Shown here in pieces: positions 52,215-60,563 of a DNA stretch of 64,000 nucleotides. Location of the stretch: NCBI GenBank assembly GCA_016704465.1, contig JADJAD010000008.1, positions 438,677 through 502,676 of the forward strand, given 5' to 3'. Both the position numbers and the translations under genes were made by a program. Source of the DNA: Gemmatimonadota bacterium (lineage in GTDB: Bacteria; Gemmatimonadota; Gemmatimonadetes; Gemmatimonadales; Gemmatimonadaceae). The notes beneath the pieces were generated by a model, which made no database searches, had not been told where the DNA came from, and was given only the letters and a program-made list of their open reading frames with translations. Positions within the stretch are counted from its first letter, which is position 1, and each line of letters starts with the position of its first letter.

Positions 52215-53239
52215 GCCGCCGTGCCCGCCTGCTCGCTACCCGACAGGCGTCGCCCGATGTGTTCGTTCATGCGCGTCTCCACGGCGCGCACCCCGACCTT
52301 GATGGCATTCTTGATGGCGCGCGGGCTGGACTTGCCGTGCGAGATGATCGACACGCCCTTCACGCCGAGCAGCGGTGCACCTCCCTGCTCGGAGTAGTCG
52401 AGGTGCTTGAAGGTGGCGGCCAGCTGCTCGTTGGAGAGGCCGGCGTGCTGCGCGACCATGTTGATCAGGAACGGGGCCACGGCTTCGTAAAACTTGAGCA
52501 AGGCGTTGCCGACGAAGCCGTCACAGACCACCACGTCGATCGGGCCACGCTCGCTGCCACCCGCGGGGAGGTCTCGTCCCTCCACGTTCCCCTGGAAGTT
52601 CAGTCCGGAGGCGCGCAAGAGTTGATGGGCCTCCTTGACGGCGGCGCTCCCTTTTTCCGGCTCCTCACCGATGCTCAGCAGGCCGACAACGGGATTGGTG
52701 CGTCCGAGGATGTCCTCGGCGTAGACCGCGCCGAGACGCGCGAACTGCACCAGTTCGGCAGGTGAGCAGTCGACGTTGGCGCCGGAATCGACGACGACGA
52801 TCGGCTGGCGCGCCGTGGGGAAGACCGTACTGATGGCCGGCCGGGAGAGGCCGGGATGCAGCCGCAGCACGAGCGAGGAGATCGCCATCTGCGCGCCGGT
52901 GTTTCCCGCCGAGACAAAGGCATCGGACTGGCCGTCGGCCTGCAGGCGCAGTCCCACGTGCATGGAGCTGTTCGGCTTGCCGCGAATGACTGCCGACGGC
53001 TTCTCGGACATATCGATCACGTCTGCCGCCTCGACGAGGTCGAGGCGCGGCAGGTGTCCGGCGAGCGATGCGTGGGCACCCGCCAGCGCGTCGTCGAGCG
53101 ACCGGCGGATGACACCGGGAATGCCGACGAGCTGAATGCGGTGGACCGGGTCGAGCTCCTCGAGGGCGAGCAGCGCGCCGACCACCGTGGCGGAGGGGGC
53201 AAAGTCGCCCCCCATCGCGTCAAGCGCGATGCGCGCCAA
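52211..53239 (-). CDS. plsX: Phosphate acyltransferase PlsX
   Basis: Makes acyl-phosphate from acyl-ACP for PlsY. IALDAMGGDFAPSATVVGAL, SAGNTGAQMAISSLVL, DSGANVDCSPAELVQFA and VVCDGFVGNALLKFYE are typical. It has 342 residues with a TTG start two bases after rpmF. The rpmF-plsX-fabH-fabD-fabG-acpP-fabF order is the classic fatty-acid cluster. Confidence 0.95.
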   Translation of the reverse strand: MARIALDAMGGDFAPSATVVGALLALEELDPVHRIQLVGIPGVIRRSLDDALAGAHASLAGHLPRLDLVEAADVIDMSEKPSAVIRGKPNSSMHVGLRLQADGQSDAFVSAGNTGAQMAISSLVLRLHPGLSRPAISTVFPTARQPIVVVDSGANVDCSPAELVQFARLGAVYAEDILGRTNPVVGLLSIGEEPEKGSAAVKEAHQLLRASGLNFQGNVEGRDLPAGGSERGPIDVVVCDGFVGNALLKFYEAVAPFLINMVAQHAGLSNEQLAATFKHLDYSEQGGAPLLGVKGVSIISHGKSSPRAIKNAIKVGVRAVETRMNEHIGRRLSGSEQAGTAA

Positions 53240-53241
53240 GG

Positions 53242-53424
53242 CTACGCTTCCTGCGCGTCGACTCGCTGCTCACCCGCGTAATACCCGCACTCCCCGCAGA
53301 CGCGGTGCGGGCGCTTCATGCTGCTGCACCGTGGGCAGCTCTGGATCGCAATCGCCGGGGCGACCTTGTGCGTGTTGCGGGCGCGCTTCCGGCGCTTGGA
53401 GGTACGTCGCTTTGGGACAGCCAT
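53242..53424 (-). CDS. rpmF: 50S ribosomal protein L32
   Basis: A 60-residue basic ribosomal protein. AVPKRRTSKRRKRARNTH is the typical start, and two CxxC pairs (SCPRCSSMKRPHRVCGECGYY) form the zinc-binding form of L32. It lies between yceD and plsX as in most bacteria. Confidence 0.97.
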   Translation of the reverse strand: MAVPKRRTSKRRKRARNTHKVAPAIAIQSCPRCSSMKRPHRVCGECGYYAGEQRVDAQEA

Positions 53425-53454
53425 GGGACTCTCGTCTCGAAAAAAGTGATCCGC

Positions 53455-53970
53455 CTAACGCGCCGACTCATCGAGCGAGCGCAAAGCACTCCAGCGGGGA
53501 TCAAGCGTCGGCGCGCAGGTGCACGCACCGAGGTTGAGGTCTGCGCCACAGTTGACGCACAACCCCTTGCAGTCCTCGCGACAGGTCACGAGCGCGGGGA
53601 CGGCGAGCAGCCACTGCTCCCGCATTGCCGGTCGAAGATCCAGGTGGTACTCGCGAGCGTCAATCAGGAACACGTCGGGGTCCTCCACTTCATCAGCGTC
53701 GCCCCCCGACTCGGCGAACAGCAGATGCACGTCGTCCGACACGTTCGTGTCGACTTCCACGAGACACCGCCGACAGCTGTCGCGTGACGTGCCCGCCAGC
53801 TGTCCGCTGAAATAGAACCGCCCCGGGCCGGCGGCGGACAATCGCCCCGTCACGTGGACGCCTTCGGTCGGCTTGACATCCGAGTCGAGCCAGACGCCGT
53901 CGGACGTGGCCAGCACGGCATCGACGCGCGCCGCGTTGGATTCGAGAGTTCGGAGGTCAAAGGACAGCAT
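53455..53970 (-). CDS. yceD: DUF177 (YceD) family protein
   Basis: A 171-residue protein of the DUF177 family, always next to rpmF and implicated in 23S rRNA biogenesis. The conserved cysteine-bearing core is seen as DSCRRCLVEV and the C-terminal VTCREDCKGLCVNCGADLN. Its TAG stop lies inside a CGTTAGGC word. It is the first gene of the fatty acid block and probably follows a promoter in 53971-54036, which I cannot define. Confidence 0.9.
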   Translation of the reverse strand: MLSFDLRTLESNAARVDAVLATSDGVWLDSDVKPTEGVHVTGRLSAAGPGRFYFSGQLAGTSRDSCRRCLVEVDTNVSDDVHLLFAESGGDADEVEDPDVFLIDAREYHLDLRPAMREQWLLAVPALVTCREDCKGLCVNCGADLNLGACTCAPTLDPRWSALRSLDESAR

Positions 53971-54036
53971 AGCCCGGCAATTTAGACATGCCGGGCTAGC
54001 GTATCAAGTGGCGATGCCTGAGGAACTTACGCGGCC

Positions 54037-54456
54037 CTACAGGATCTCCGACTCCGCGAAAAAGAAACGCGACTCGCGCGAGGCGTTCTCATCGGAGTCT
54101 GAGGCATGGATCGCGTTTCGCTCCTTGGACTCCGCGTAGAGCTTGCGGACCGTGCCCGCGGCCGCTTCGGCCGGGTCGGTCGCACCGATGACCGTGCGCA
54201 GTTCTGCGACCGCGTCGGCCCGCTCGAGCACGAGCGGCATGCAGCTTCCCGACGTCATGAACGACACCAGCGACCCGAAAAAGGGGCGCTCCCGGTGCAC
54301 GCCGTAAAACTCCTGCGCCTGCGCGGTGGAGAGCTGCATCACCCGAGCCGCCACGACCCGGAACCCGGCCGTCTCGAGGTGCGCGATGATCTTTCCGGCC
54401 TTCCCGGCGCCGAAGGCGTCGGGCTTCACGATTGTTAGCGTGCGGTTGCCACTCAT
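54037..54456 (-). CDS. ndk: Nucleoside diphosphate kinase
   Basis: Equalises NTP pools through a phosphohistidine. TLTIVKPDAFGAGKAGKII, FYGVHRERPFFGSLVSFMTSG, and the catalytic histidine in RNAIHASDSDENASRE match, with Ala replacing the usual Gly after the histidine (normally HGSDS). It has 139 residues. ggag lies 6 bases before the ATG. Upstream is an 11-bp tandem duplication. Confidence 0.96.
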   Translation of the reverse strand: MSGNRTLTIVKPDAFGAGKAGKIIAHLETAGFRVVAARVMQLSTAQAQEFYGVHRERPFFGSLVSFMTSGSCMPLVLERADAVAELRTVIGATDPAEAAAGTVRKLYAESKERNAIHASDSDENASRESRFFFAESEIL

Positions 54457-54479
54457 TCGGAACTCCAGAACGCAAGAAG

Positions 54480-54501
54480 TATGGGTCAGCTATGGGTCAG
54501 C
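54480..54501. repeat. Perfect 11-bp tandem duplication upstream of ndk
   Basis: tatgggtcagc occurs twice in direct succession, 24 bases upstream of the ndk start codon, in the 99-bp ndk-sucD gap. It may overlap the ndk promoter; no regulator is known. Confidence 0.85.
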
Positions 54502-54555
54502 GAACAGGCGAACTCGGGACGAGCCGCCGTGGCTCGCCCCGCTCCTGACGCGAGA

Positions 54556-55428
54556 TCAGCGCAGTCGAGCCTTGATCAGGTCGACGAAGTCGATGGGGCG
54601 GCGCGCGACGCCAATTCCGGCATCTTCGAAGGCCTGAATCTTCTCGGCTGCCGTTCCGGCAGACCCCGAAATGATCGCACCTGCGTGCCCCATCCGGCGC
54701 CCCGGGGGGGCCGTCTGGCCGGCGATGAAGCCCACCACCGGCTTCGTCATGTGATCCTTCACGAACTGGGCGGCCTCCTGCTCGTCGGTCCCGCCGATTT
54801 CCCCCATCATGCACACCGCGCGCGTGGCCGGATCGGCCTCGAAGGCAGCCAGGGCGTCGATGAAGTTCGTGCCGTTGATCGGGTCGCCGCCGATCCCGAC
54901 GCAGGTCGTCTGCCCGATGCCGGCGCGGGTGAGCTGGTAGACGATCTCGTACGTCAGGGTGCCCGAGCGCGAAACCACGCCGACGGGCCCCGGGGCACAG
55001 ATGCTCCCCGGAATGATGCCCACCTTCGATTCCCCGGGCGAAATGAGTCCCGGACAGTTCGGCCCCAGCAGGCGAGCCCCCTTGTCCTTCACGAAGGCAT
55101 AGACCCGTGTCATGTCGAGCACGGGGACCCCTTCGGTGATGGCGACGATGAACTGAATGCCGGCGTCTGCGGCCTCGATGATCGCATCGGCGGCGTACAT
55201 CGGCGGAACGTAAATCACCGAGGTGTTCGCGCCGCTCGAGGCAACCGCGTCGGCCACCGTATTGAAGATCGGGACTGTCCCCTCGAAAGTCTGCCCCCCC
55301 TTGCCCGGCGTGACGCCGGCCACCACACGGGTGCCGTACTCGATCATCTGCTTGCTGTGGAACGAGCCGTCGCGGCCCGTGATGCCCTGCACCACCAGCG
55401 TCGTATCCTTCCCGATGAAGATGCTCAT
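54556..55428 (-). CDS. sucD: Succinyl-CoA ligase subunit alpha
   Basis: Nucleotide- and CoA-binding subunit of the TCA-cycle enzyme. VVQGITGRDGSFHSKQM binds CoA, GPNCPGLISPGESKVGIIPG and the phosphohistidine in RRMGHAGAIISG are present. It has 290 residues and overlaps sucC by 4 bases. Confidence 0.97.
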   Translation of the reverse strand: MSIFIGKDTTLVVQGITGRDGSFHSKQMIEYGTRVVAGVTPGKGGQTFEGTVPIFNTVADAVASSGANTSVIYVPPMYAADAIIEAADAGIQFIVAITEGVPVLDMTRVYAFVKDKGARLLGPNCPGLISPGESKVGIIPGSICAPGPVGVVSRSGTLTYEIVYQLTRAGIGQTTCVGIGGDPINGTNFIDALAAFEADPATRAVCMMGEIGGTDEQEAAQFVKDHMTKPVVGFIAGQTAPPGRRMGHAGAIISGSAGTAAEKIQAFEDAGIGVARRPIDFVDLIKARLR

Positions 55429-56570
55429 GCGGCCTTCCCCCCGGTCGCGAGCGCGACGGCCTTCTTGACCGCCTCATCCATGTCGCTCGAGGCGGAGAAA
55501 CCGTTCTCGGTGAGGATCTTCATGGCGATTTCTTCGTTGGTTCCCGTCAGGCGGATCACGATCGGCACCTTGAGTGGATTCTTCTTCGTGGCCGTCACGA
55601 TGCCGTTGGCCACGTCGTCCGTCCGGGTGATGCCGCCGAAGATGTTGAACAGGATGGCCTTGACGTTCGGGTCCGCGGTGATGATCTGCAGCGCACTCAC
55701 CACCTTTTCCGGGTTGGAAGAGCCGCCGATGTCGAGGAAGTTGGCCGGGTCGCCACCGTAGTACTTGACCAGGTCCATCGTCGCCATCGCGAGGCCCGCG
55801 CCGTTCACGACGCAGCCCACGTTGCCGTCAAGCTTGATGAAGGTGAGGCTGGCGTTGCGCGCCAGCACCTCGCTGGGCTCCTCGGCCGACTCGTCGCGCA
55901 TGGCGGCGACGGCGGGGCGGCGATCGAGTTCGTTGTCATCGATGACCATCTTGCCGTCGACCGCGATCAACTCACCGGCCGGCGTGACCACGAGCGGGTT
56001 GATCTCGGCGAGCGAGCAGCCGCTCTGCATGAAGGCGGTATAGAGCTGCTGCATGATCTTCGATGCAGCGCGCGCCTTGGCCAGGTCGTCGTACAGGAAG
56101 AAACCGAGTCGCATGGCCTGGTACGGCTGGAGGCCATAGCGGGTGTCGATCGGCAGCTTGAGGATCTTCTCGGGGGTAGTCGCCGCCACTTCCTCGATGT
56201 CGATTCCGCCCGCCGGGCTCACCATGAACACCGGCTTCTTGCTGGCGCGGTCGAGGATGATGCCGACATATGCCTCGGAGGCAATGTCCGCGGCCTCGGT
56301 GACGAGCACCTTTTCGACCGTCAGCCCCTTGATCTGCATGCCGAGGATGGCGTCGGCGCGTTCACGCGCCTCGGCCGGGGTCTTGGCGAGCTTCACGCCG
56401 CCGGCCTTGCCGCGGCCCCCGACGTGCACTTGCGCCTTCACTACGACGGGCTTCCCGATGCGGGAGGCGATGGCCTCGGCTTCGGCCGACGTGGTTGCGA
56501 CTTCTCCGGGAGGAATCGGCGCACCGAGCCCTCGCAGGATTTCCTTCGCCTGATATTCGTGAATATTCAC
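55425..56570 (-). CDS. sucC: Succinyl-CoA ligase subunit beta
   Basis: ATP-grasp subunit that makes ATP or GTP from succinyl-CoA. MNIHEYQAKEILRGLGAP starts the ATP-grasp fold; VVKAQVHVGGRGKAGGVKLA, LAEINPLVVTPAGEL, and GCVVNGAGLAMATMD, with FNIFGGITRTDDVANGI in the ligase domain, are typical. It has 381 residues with a GTG start and ggag upstream. The 163-bp gap before UPF0182 holds no gene. Confidence 0.97.
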   Translation of the reverse strand: MNIHEYQAKEILRGLGAPIPPGEVATTSAEAEAIASRIGKPVVVKAQVHVGGRGKAGGVKLAKTPAEARERADAILGMQIKGLTVEKVLVTEAADIASEAYVGIILDRASKKPVFMVSPAGGIDIEEVAATTPEKILKLPIDTRYGLQPYQAMRLGFFLYDDLAKARAASKIMQQLYTAFMQSGCSLAEINPLVVTPAGELIAVDGKMVIDDNELDRRPAVAAMRDESAEEPSEVLARNASLTFIKLDGNVGCVVNGAGLAMATMDLVKYYGGDPANFLDIGGSSNPEKVVSALQIITADPNVKAILFNIFGGITRTDDVANGIVTATKKNPLKVPIVIRLTGTNEEIAMKILTENGFSASSDMDEAVKKAVALATGGKAA

Positions 56571-56733
56571 GCGATCTCCGGTAGTGTGGACGCTGCCGCC
56601 GGTTGGGGACGTCCGGAACAGCTTCGAGGAAGCGGCGGCTCCCCCTCACGGATCTGCGCGGAAGACCGCGCGCGCTCGGGTGACACGACCGCACGCGTCC
56701 AGTCACGCAAGCTACGGGAGCTTCGGAGCAGGT

Positions 56734-59056
56734 TCAAGGCTTGGCCGTCGCGGTGCGCAACACACGTCCGAGGGCCTCGTACGCGGTACCAAACGCGAGC
56801 CAGTCACCGCGTTGCATGGCCTCGCGCATCTCGCCGTACAGGGTATCGATGCGCGCGCGGAACTCGGCCGGCGACAGCGGCGTGACCGGGAGCGACGGAA
56901 CGGGCAATCCGGCGGCCGAGGCGATGGTCGCCCCGGTGCGCACGGTGTCGCCGAGCAGCACGGCCACGAGGCGCACGCTCGGCGTGCCGTCGCCGCGCCA
57001 GTCGTAGGCGGTCTGCACATACGCCGGCCCGTCGCCCCTCGGCAGCACGCGCACCGGGCCGCGCACGATGGGGGCATCACGCGGCGAGAGTGCGCGAGCG
57101 GTTGAGTCGATGGCGCGATGCAGGCGATCGAGGATCGTCCCCCAGCGCGGTTCAATCGACCGCGTCGGCGCCCAGCGGATGTCGTACTCTACCCCGCCGG
57201 TGCTGACGATCACGCCGCGAACGCGATCCGCGGCATCGAGGATCGGAACGGCGAGTGACAGGCGTCCGGTGCGGGAGTCGACGAACGGCGGGATCGTGCT
57301 GAAGGCGAAGCTCGTGTCACTCCCCAGTTGTCGCGGGAGGTGCGACGGCGGGGCATGCTCACCGCGCGGTCCCACGAGCGCGAACAGGCGCGCATGCAGG
57401 AGCGTCGCGTCCACGGGCGGAGCCATGCGGTCGGTGAACCGTCGGTCGAGGGCGGTCGCGTCGATGAACAGCCCGGGAAACCGTCGCATCCAGGAGGTCG
57501 TGATCGGGTCGGGCACCGGATCGGGGATGGCGAAGACCCGGCCACTGCTGGCATTCACGATCGCGACACCCGCGTGCTGAAAGTAGCGCACGTTCTGCTG
57601 GACGACGCGGATCGGGTCACTCAGCGGGTAGAACTGCGAGGTCGCGTACAGGTGCACGCTCCAGTACAACGTGTCCCGGTAGACGAGCGGGGCGACGCGA
57701 TCGCCCTGCTCGAAGAATGGGAGGACCCGGCGCACCCGTCCCCGCACGTCACGATGCAGGACCACACGCGCGCTGGTCCCCCGCACATCGCCGCCGAGCA
57801 GTCGGGGGTTCTGGAGCGCCCAGGCGTGGGCGAGCCGCGAGGCGAAGGAGAGGAGCGTCGGCGACGCGATGCGACCTAACGAGTCGCGGATGATGCTGTA
57901 CCCGGTCGCCGAGTCGAAGACGATGGCGGCGGGAATGTCGGTCTCGGTGCGGCTGTCGGGATCGGTGACCGGGGCACCCTGGTCGGTCACGAGGTCCATC
58001 TCGATGCGCGCGGTTCCCCACGGCGCCAGCGGGTTCCCGGCGTCGGGGCCCGTGGGCTCCTCGGCGATCAGCGCGCGCAGGCGTCCCCGGTCCGTCTCCC
58101 ATCCCACCGCCCCGAGCTGTCGTCCGGCCCGTCGCTCACGCGCCAGTGCTCGCTGCAGCGCCGGCGGGTCCCACAGCGCGGCCCCTCGCAACGCCCCGTC
58201 GGGATCCGGCGCGCCGTCCCCCACCCCGCCCTGGCCTGGCATGACGAGCGTATCGGGACGTTGCACCCGATCGAGCGCGTAGGCACGTCGCGTGTATCCC
58301 GCCCGCGTCGTGACGTACGGGGCGTCACGAAGGTCGGCGTCGGTCGGGGTGAGGAATCGTTCGGCGATCGGCGGCAGGAGCTGTCGCAAGCCCAGCGCGA
58401 GCAGGAGGACGACGCTCACCGTCGCGAAGGCCATCCGGAGCTGCCCCACCCACCCTGACCACAGCAGCAGCATCGCCGCGGCGACGGTGCCCAGCGCGAG
58501 CACCAGGCTGGCGGGGATGCCCACCCGGTGATCCATCGCGTTGAACGCGCCCAGCGCGCCGCTCCCCTCGAGCAGCAGGCGATACGCATCGAGTCGGTAG
58601 CTCCACGCCAGGAGCAGCAGGAGCGTCGTGCCGAGGGCAAAGAGATGCCGCCGCACGTACGACGTGATGCGCAGCCGACCGCCTTCCCAGCGCAGGCTGG
58701 GCGTCAGCGCATACAGGGCGACCACGAGCAGCGTCACGGCCAGGAGGGTCACGAGCGACCACAGGTGCAACTCGACCTCGAGCGGCAGCCAGTAGACCCA
58801 GAACGCCAGGTCGAACTGGAAGTACGGGTCACTCTCCCGAAACGCCTCACCCGTTGCAGAACACGAAGAGCGTGGCGACCGAGAAGGTGGCACCACGAAG
58901 GATCAGCAAGTCGCCCGCGCGCGCACGCCAGACGGCCAATGCACCCAGCGCGTCATACCACAGGTAGTCGACGTACCACCCGGCGACCACACGTCCCAGG
59001 AGGAGGAACGTGGCGACGAATATCGCTCCGCCGATGATCCAGCGACGTCGGCTCAC
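56734..59056 (-). CDS. UPF0182 family membrane protein, frame broken with probable missing sequence
   Basis: A large membrane protein of unknown function. The N-terminal piece (RRRWIIGGAIFVATFLLLG, then YVDYLWYDALG and SVATLFVFCNG) ends at a stop near 58853. The main piece resumes in another frame with ESDPYFQFDLAFWVYWLPLE, several more helices, and a large extracytoplasmic domain (DSATGYSIIRDSLGR, VNASSGRVFAIPDP, PILDAADRVRGVIV). UPF0182 proteins normally have about seven N-terminal helices and over 850 residues. Here only about 770 could be encoded, and the usual loop and helix between the two pieces is absent, so a deletion rather than one lost base is likely. Real loss or assembly collapse cannot be told apart. 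Confidence 0.8.
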
Positions 59057-59068
59057 GCGCGCGGCACC

Positions 59069-60436
59069 CTACGGGGTCACGCCCTGGGAACGCAGCCACT
59101 CCTCCATTTCATGCTGAATGGCCGCAAGGCGTTCGGGCGTGGAGGCCTCGTACCGAGTCACGAGAATGGGCTGCGTATTCGAGGCGCGGATCAGTCCCCA
59201 GCCGTCGCCGAAGAGCACGCGGACGCCATCGACATCGATGACCTCGTAGCGCGCGGTGAAGTGGCGCGCCGCGGCCTCGACGAGGGCGAACTTGCGATCG
59301 TCGCCGCACTCCACGCGGATTTCGGGCGTGGCGACGAACGGCGGGACGTCCGAAAGCAACTGCGACAGCGACTGGCCGCTGTCGGCAATGATGCGCAGCA
59401 GGCGCGCGGCCCCGTACAGCGCATCGTCGTGCCCGTAAAATCCCTCGGCGAAGAACATGTGTCCCGACATCTCGCCCGCCACCGGGGCGCGCAGCTCCTT
59501 CATCTTGTCCTTGATGAGCGAGTGGCCGGTCTTCCACATCACGGGCACCCCGCCGGCGCGTTCAATCGCGACGGGTAGTGCCTGCGAGCACTTGACGTCG
59601 AAGATGATGGGCTGCCCGGCGCCGGTGCGTGCGAGGACATCGCGCGCGTAGAGGATGAGGATGTGGTCGCCCCAGATGATGGTCCCCGCATCGTCCACGA
59701 CACCGATGCGATCGGCGTCGCCGTCGAAGGCGATGCCCAGGTCGGCCTGTTGCTCCCGCACGGCAGCAATCAGGTCCTGCAGGTTCTCGACGACGGTCGG
59801 ATCCGGATGGTGATTGGGAAAGGTCCCGTCGCTCTCGCAGTACAGGTACCGGCCGCGCACACCGAGTCGCGAAAAGAGCGACTCGGCGACGAGTGCCCCT
59901 GCCCCGTTCCCGGCATCGAAGACCACGGACAGCGGACGCGAGATCGACCCCGTGCGCGCCACGACATCGTCGATGTACTGCTCGAGGACGTCCATGTGTT
60001 CGACGCGGCCGGTGCCCCGCGGAAATGTCCCCGCCCGAATGTGCCGCAGCAGCCCCTGAATCCCGTCGCCGTGCAGCGACTCCACGCCCACGCAGAGCTT
60101 GAAGCCATTGAACTCGGGCGGGTTGTGTGACCCGGTGATCTGAATGCCGCCGATCACAGGAAGGTGGTGGAGGCTCCAGTACAGCACGGGCGTCGGGACG
60201 ACGCCGATATCGATGACGTCGACGCCGCTGGTGGTGAGCCCTCGCACCAACGCATCGCGCAGCCCGACTCCAGAGGGGCGATTGTCGCGCCCGACCGCCA
60301 CGCGACCAACCAAGCCCACCGCTGCAAGGTGCGCCGCGTACGCGCAGCCGATGGCTTCGGCCGCCTCGTGCGTGAGGTCGTCGCCCACGACGCCACGGAT
60401 ATCGTACTGCCGGAAGATGCCTGACGTGATCGCCAT
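59069..60436 (-). CDS. manB: Phosphomannomutase/phosphoglucomutase
   Basis: Interconverts sugar 6- and 1-phosphates, feeding nucleotide sugars to surface glycans. SGIFRQYDIRGVVGDDLT starts the protein, the phosphoserine lies in QITGSHNPPEFNGFK, the metal loop in FDGDADRIGVVDD, the sugar loop in GEMSGHMFFAEGF, and the C-terminal phosphate loop in RASNTQPILVTRYEA. These are AlgC-type features. It has 455 residues. It lies between nuoN and UPF0182. Confidence 0.93.
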   Translation of the reverse strand: MAITSGIFRQYDIRGVVGDDLTHEAAEAIGCAYAAHLAAVGLVGRVAVGRDNRPSGVGLRDALVRGLTTSGVDVIDIGVVPTPVLYWSLHHLPVIGGIQITGSHNPPEFNGFKLCVGVESLHGDGIQGLLRHIRAGTFPRGTGRVEHMDVLEQYIDDVVARTGSISRPLSVVFDAGNGAGALVAESLFSRLGVRGRYLYCESDGTFPNHHPDPTVVENLQDLIAAVREQQADLGIAFDGDADRIGVVDDAGTIIWGDHILILYARDVLARTGAGQPIIFDVKCSQALPVAIERAGGVPVMWKTGHSLIKDKMKELRAPVAGEMSGHMFFAEGFYGHDDALYGAARLLRIIADSGQSLSQLLSDVPPFVATPEIRVECGDDRKFALVEAAARHFTARYEVIDVDGVRVLFGDGWGLIRASNTQPILVTRYEASTPERLAAIQHEMEEWLRSQGVTP

Positions 60437-60531
60437 GTGCGTCCGAGGGTGCGTCCGAATGTAGGTCCGAGCGCGGCCGCGGTGCCCTGCGTACGCGTCG
60501 TTCCGGTGCTGCGTTCCGGTGCTGCTGGAAA

Positions 60532-60562
60532 CGAATCGGGGCCGCCTGGCGGCCCCGATTCG
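60532..60562 (-). terminator. Strong hairpin directly after nuoN
   Basis: gaatcggggccgcc and ggcggccccgattc form a near-perfect 14-bp palindrome that begins right after the nuoN stop; read on the - strand it is followed by gtttcc. It probably ends the nuo transcript. The rest of the 127-bp gap to the phosphomannomutase gene contains a gcgtcc/tgcgtt-type short direct-repeat stretch and no gene. Confidence 0.65.
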
Positions 60563-60563
60563 A

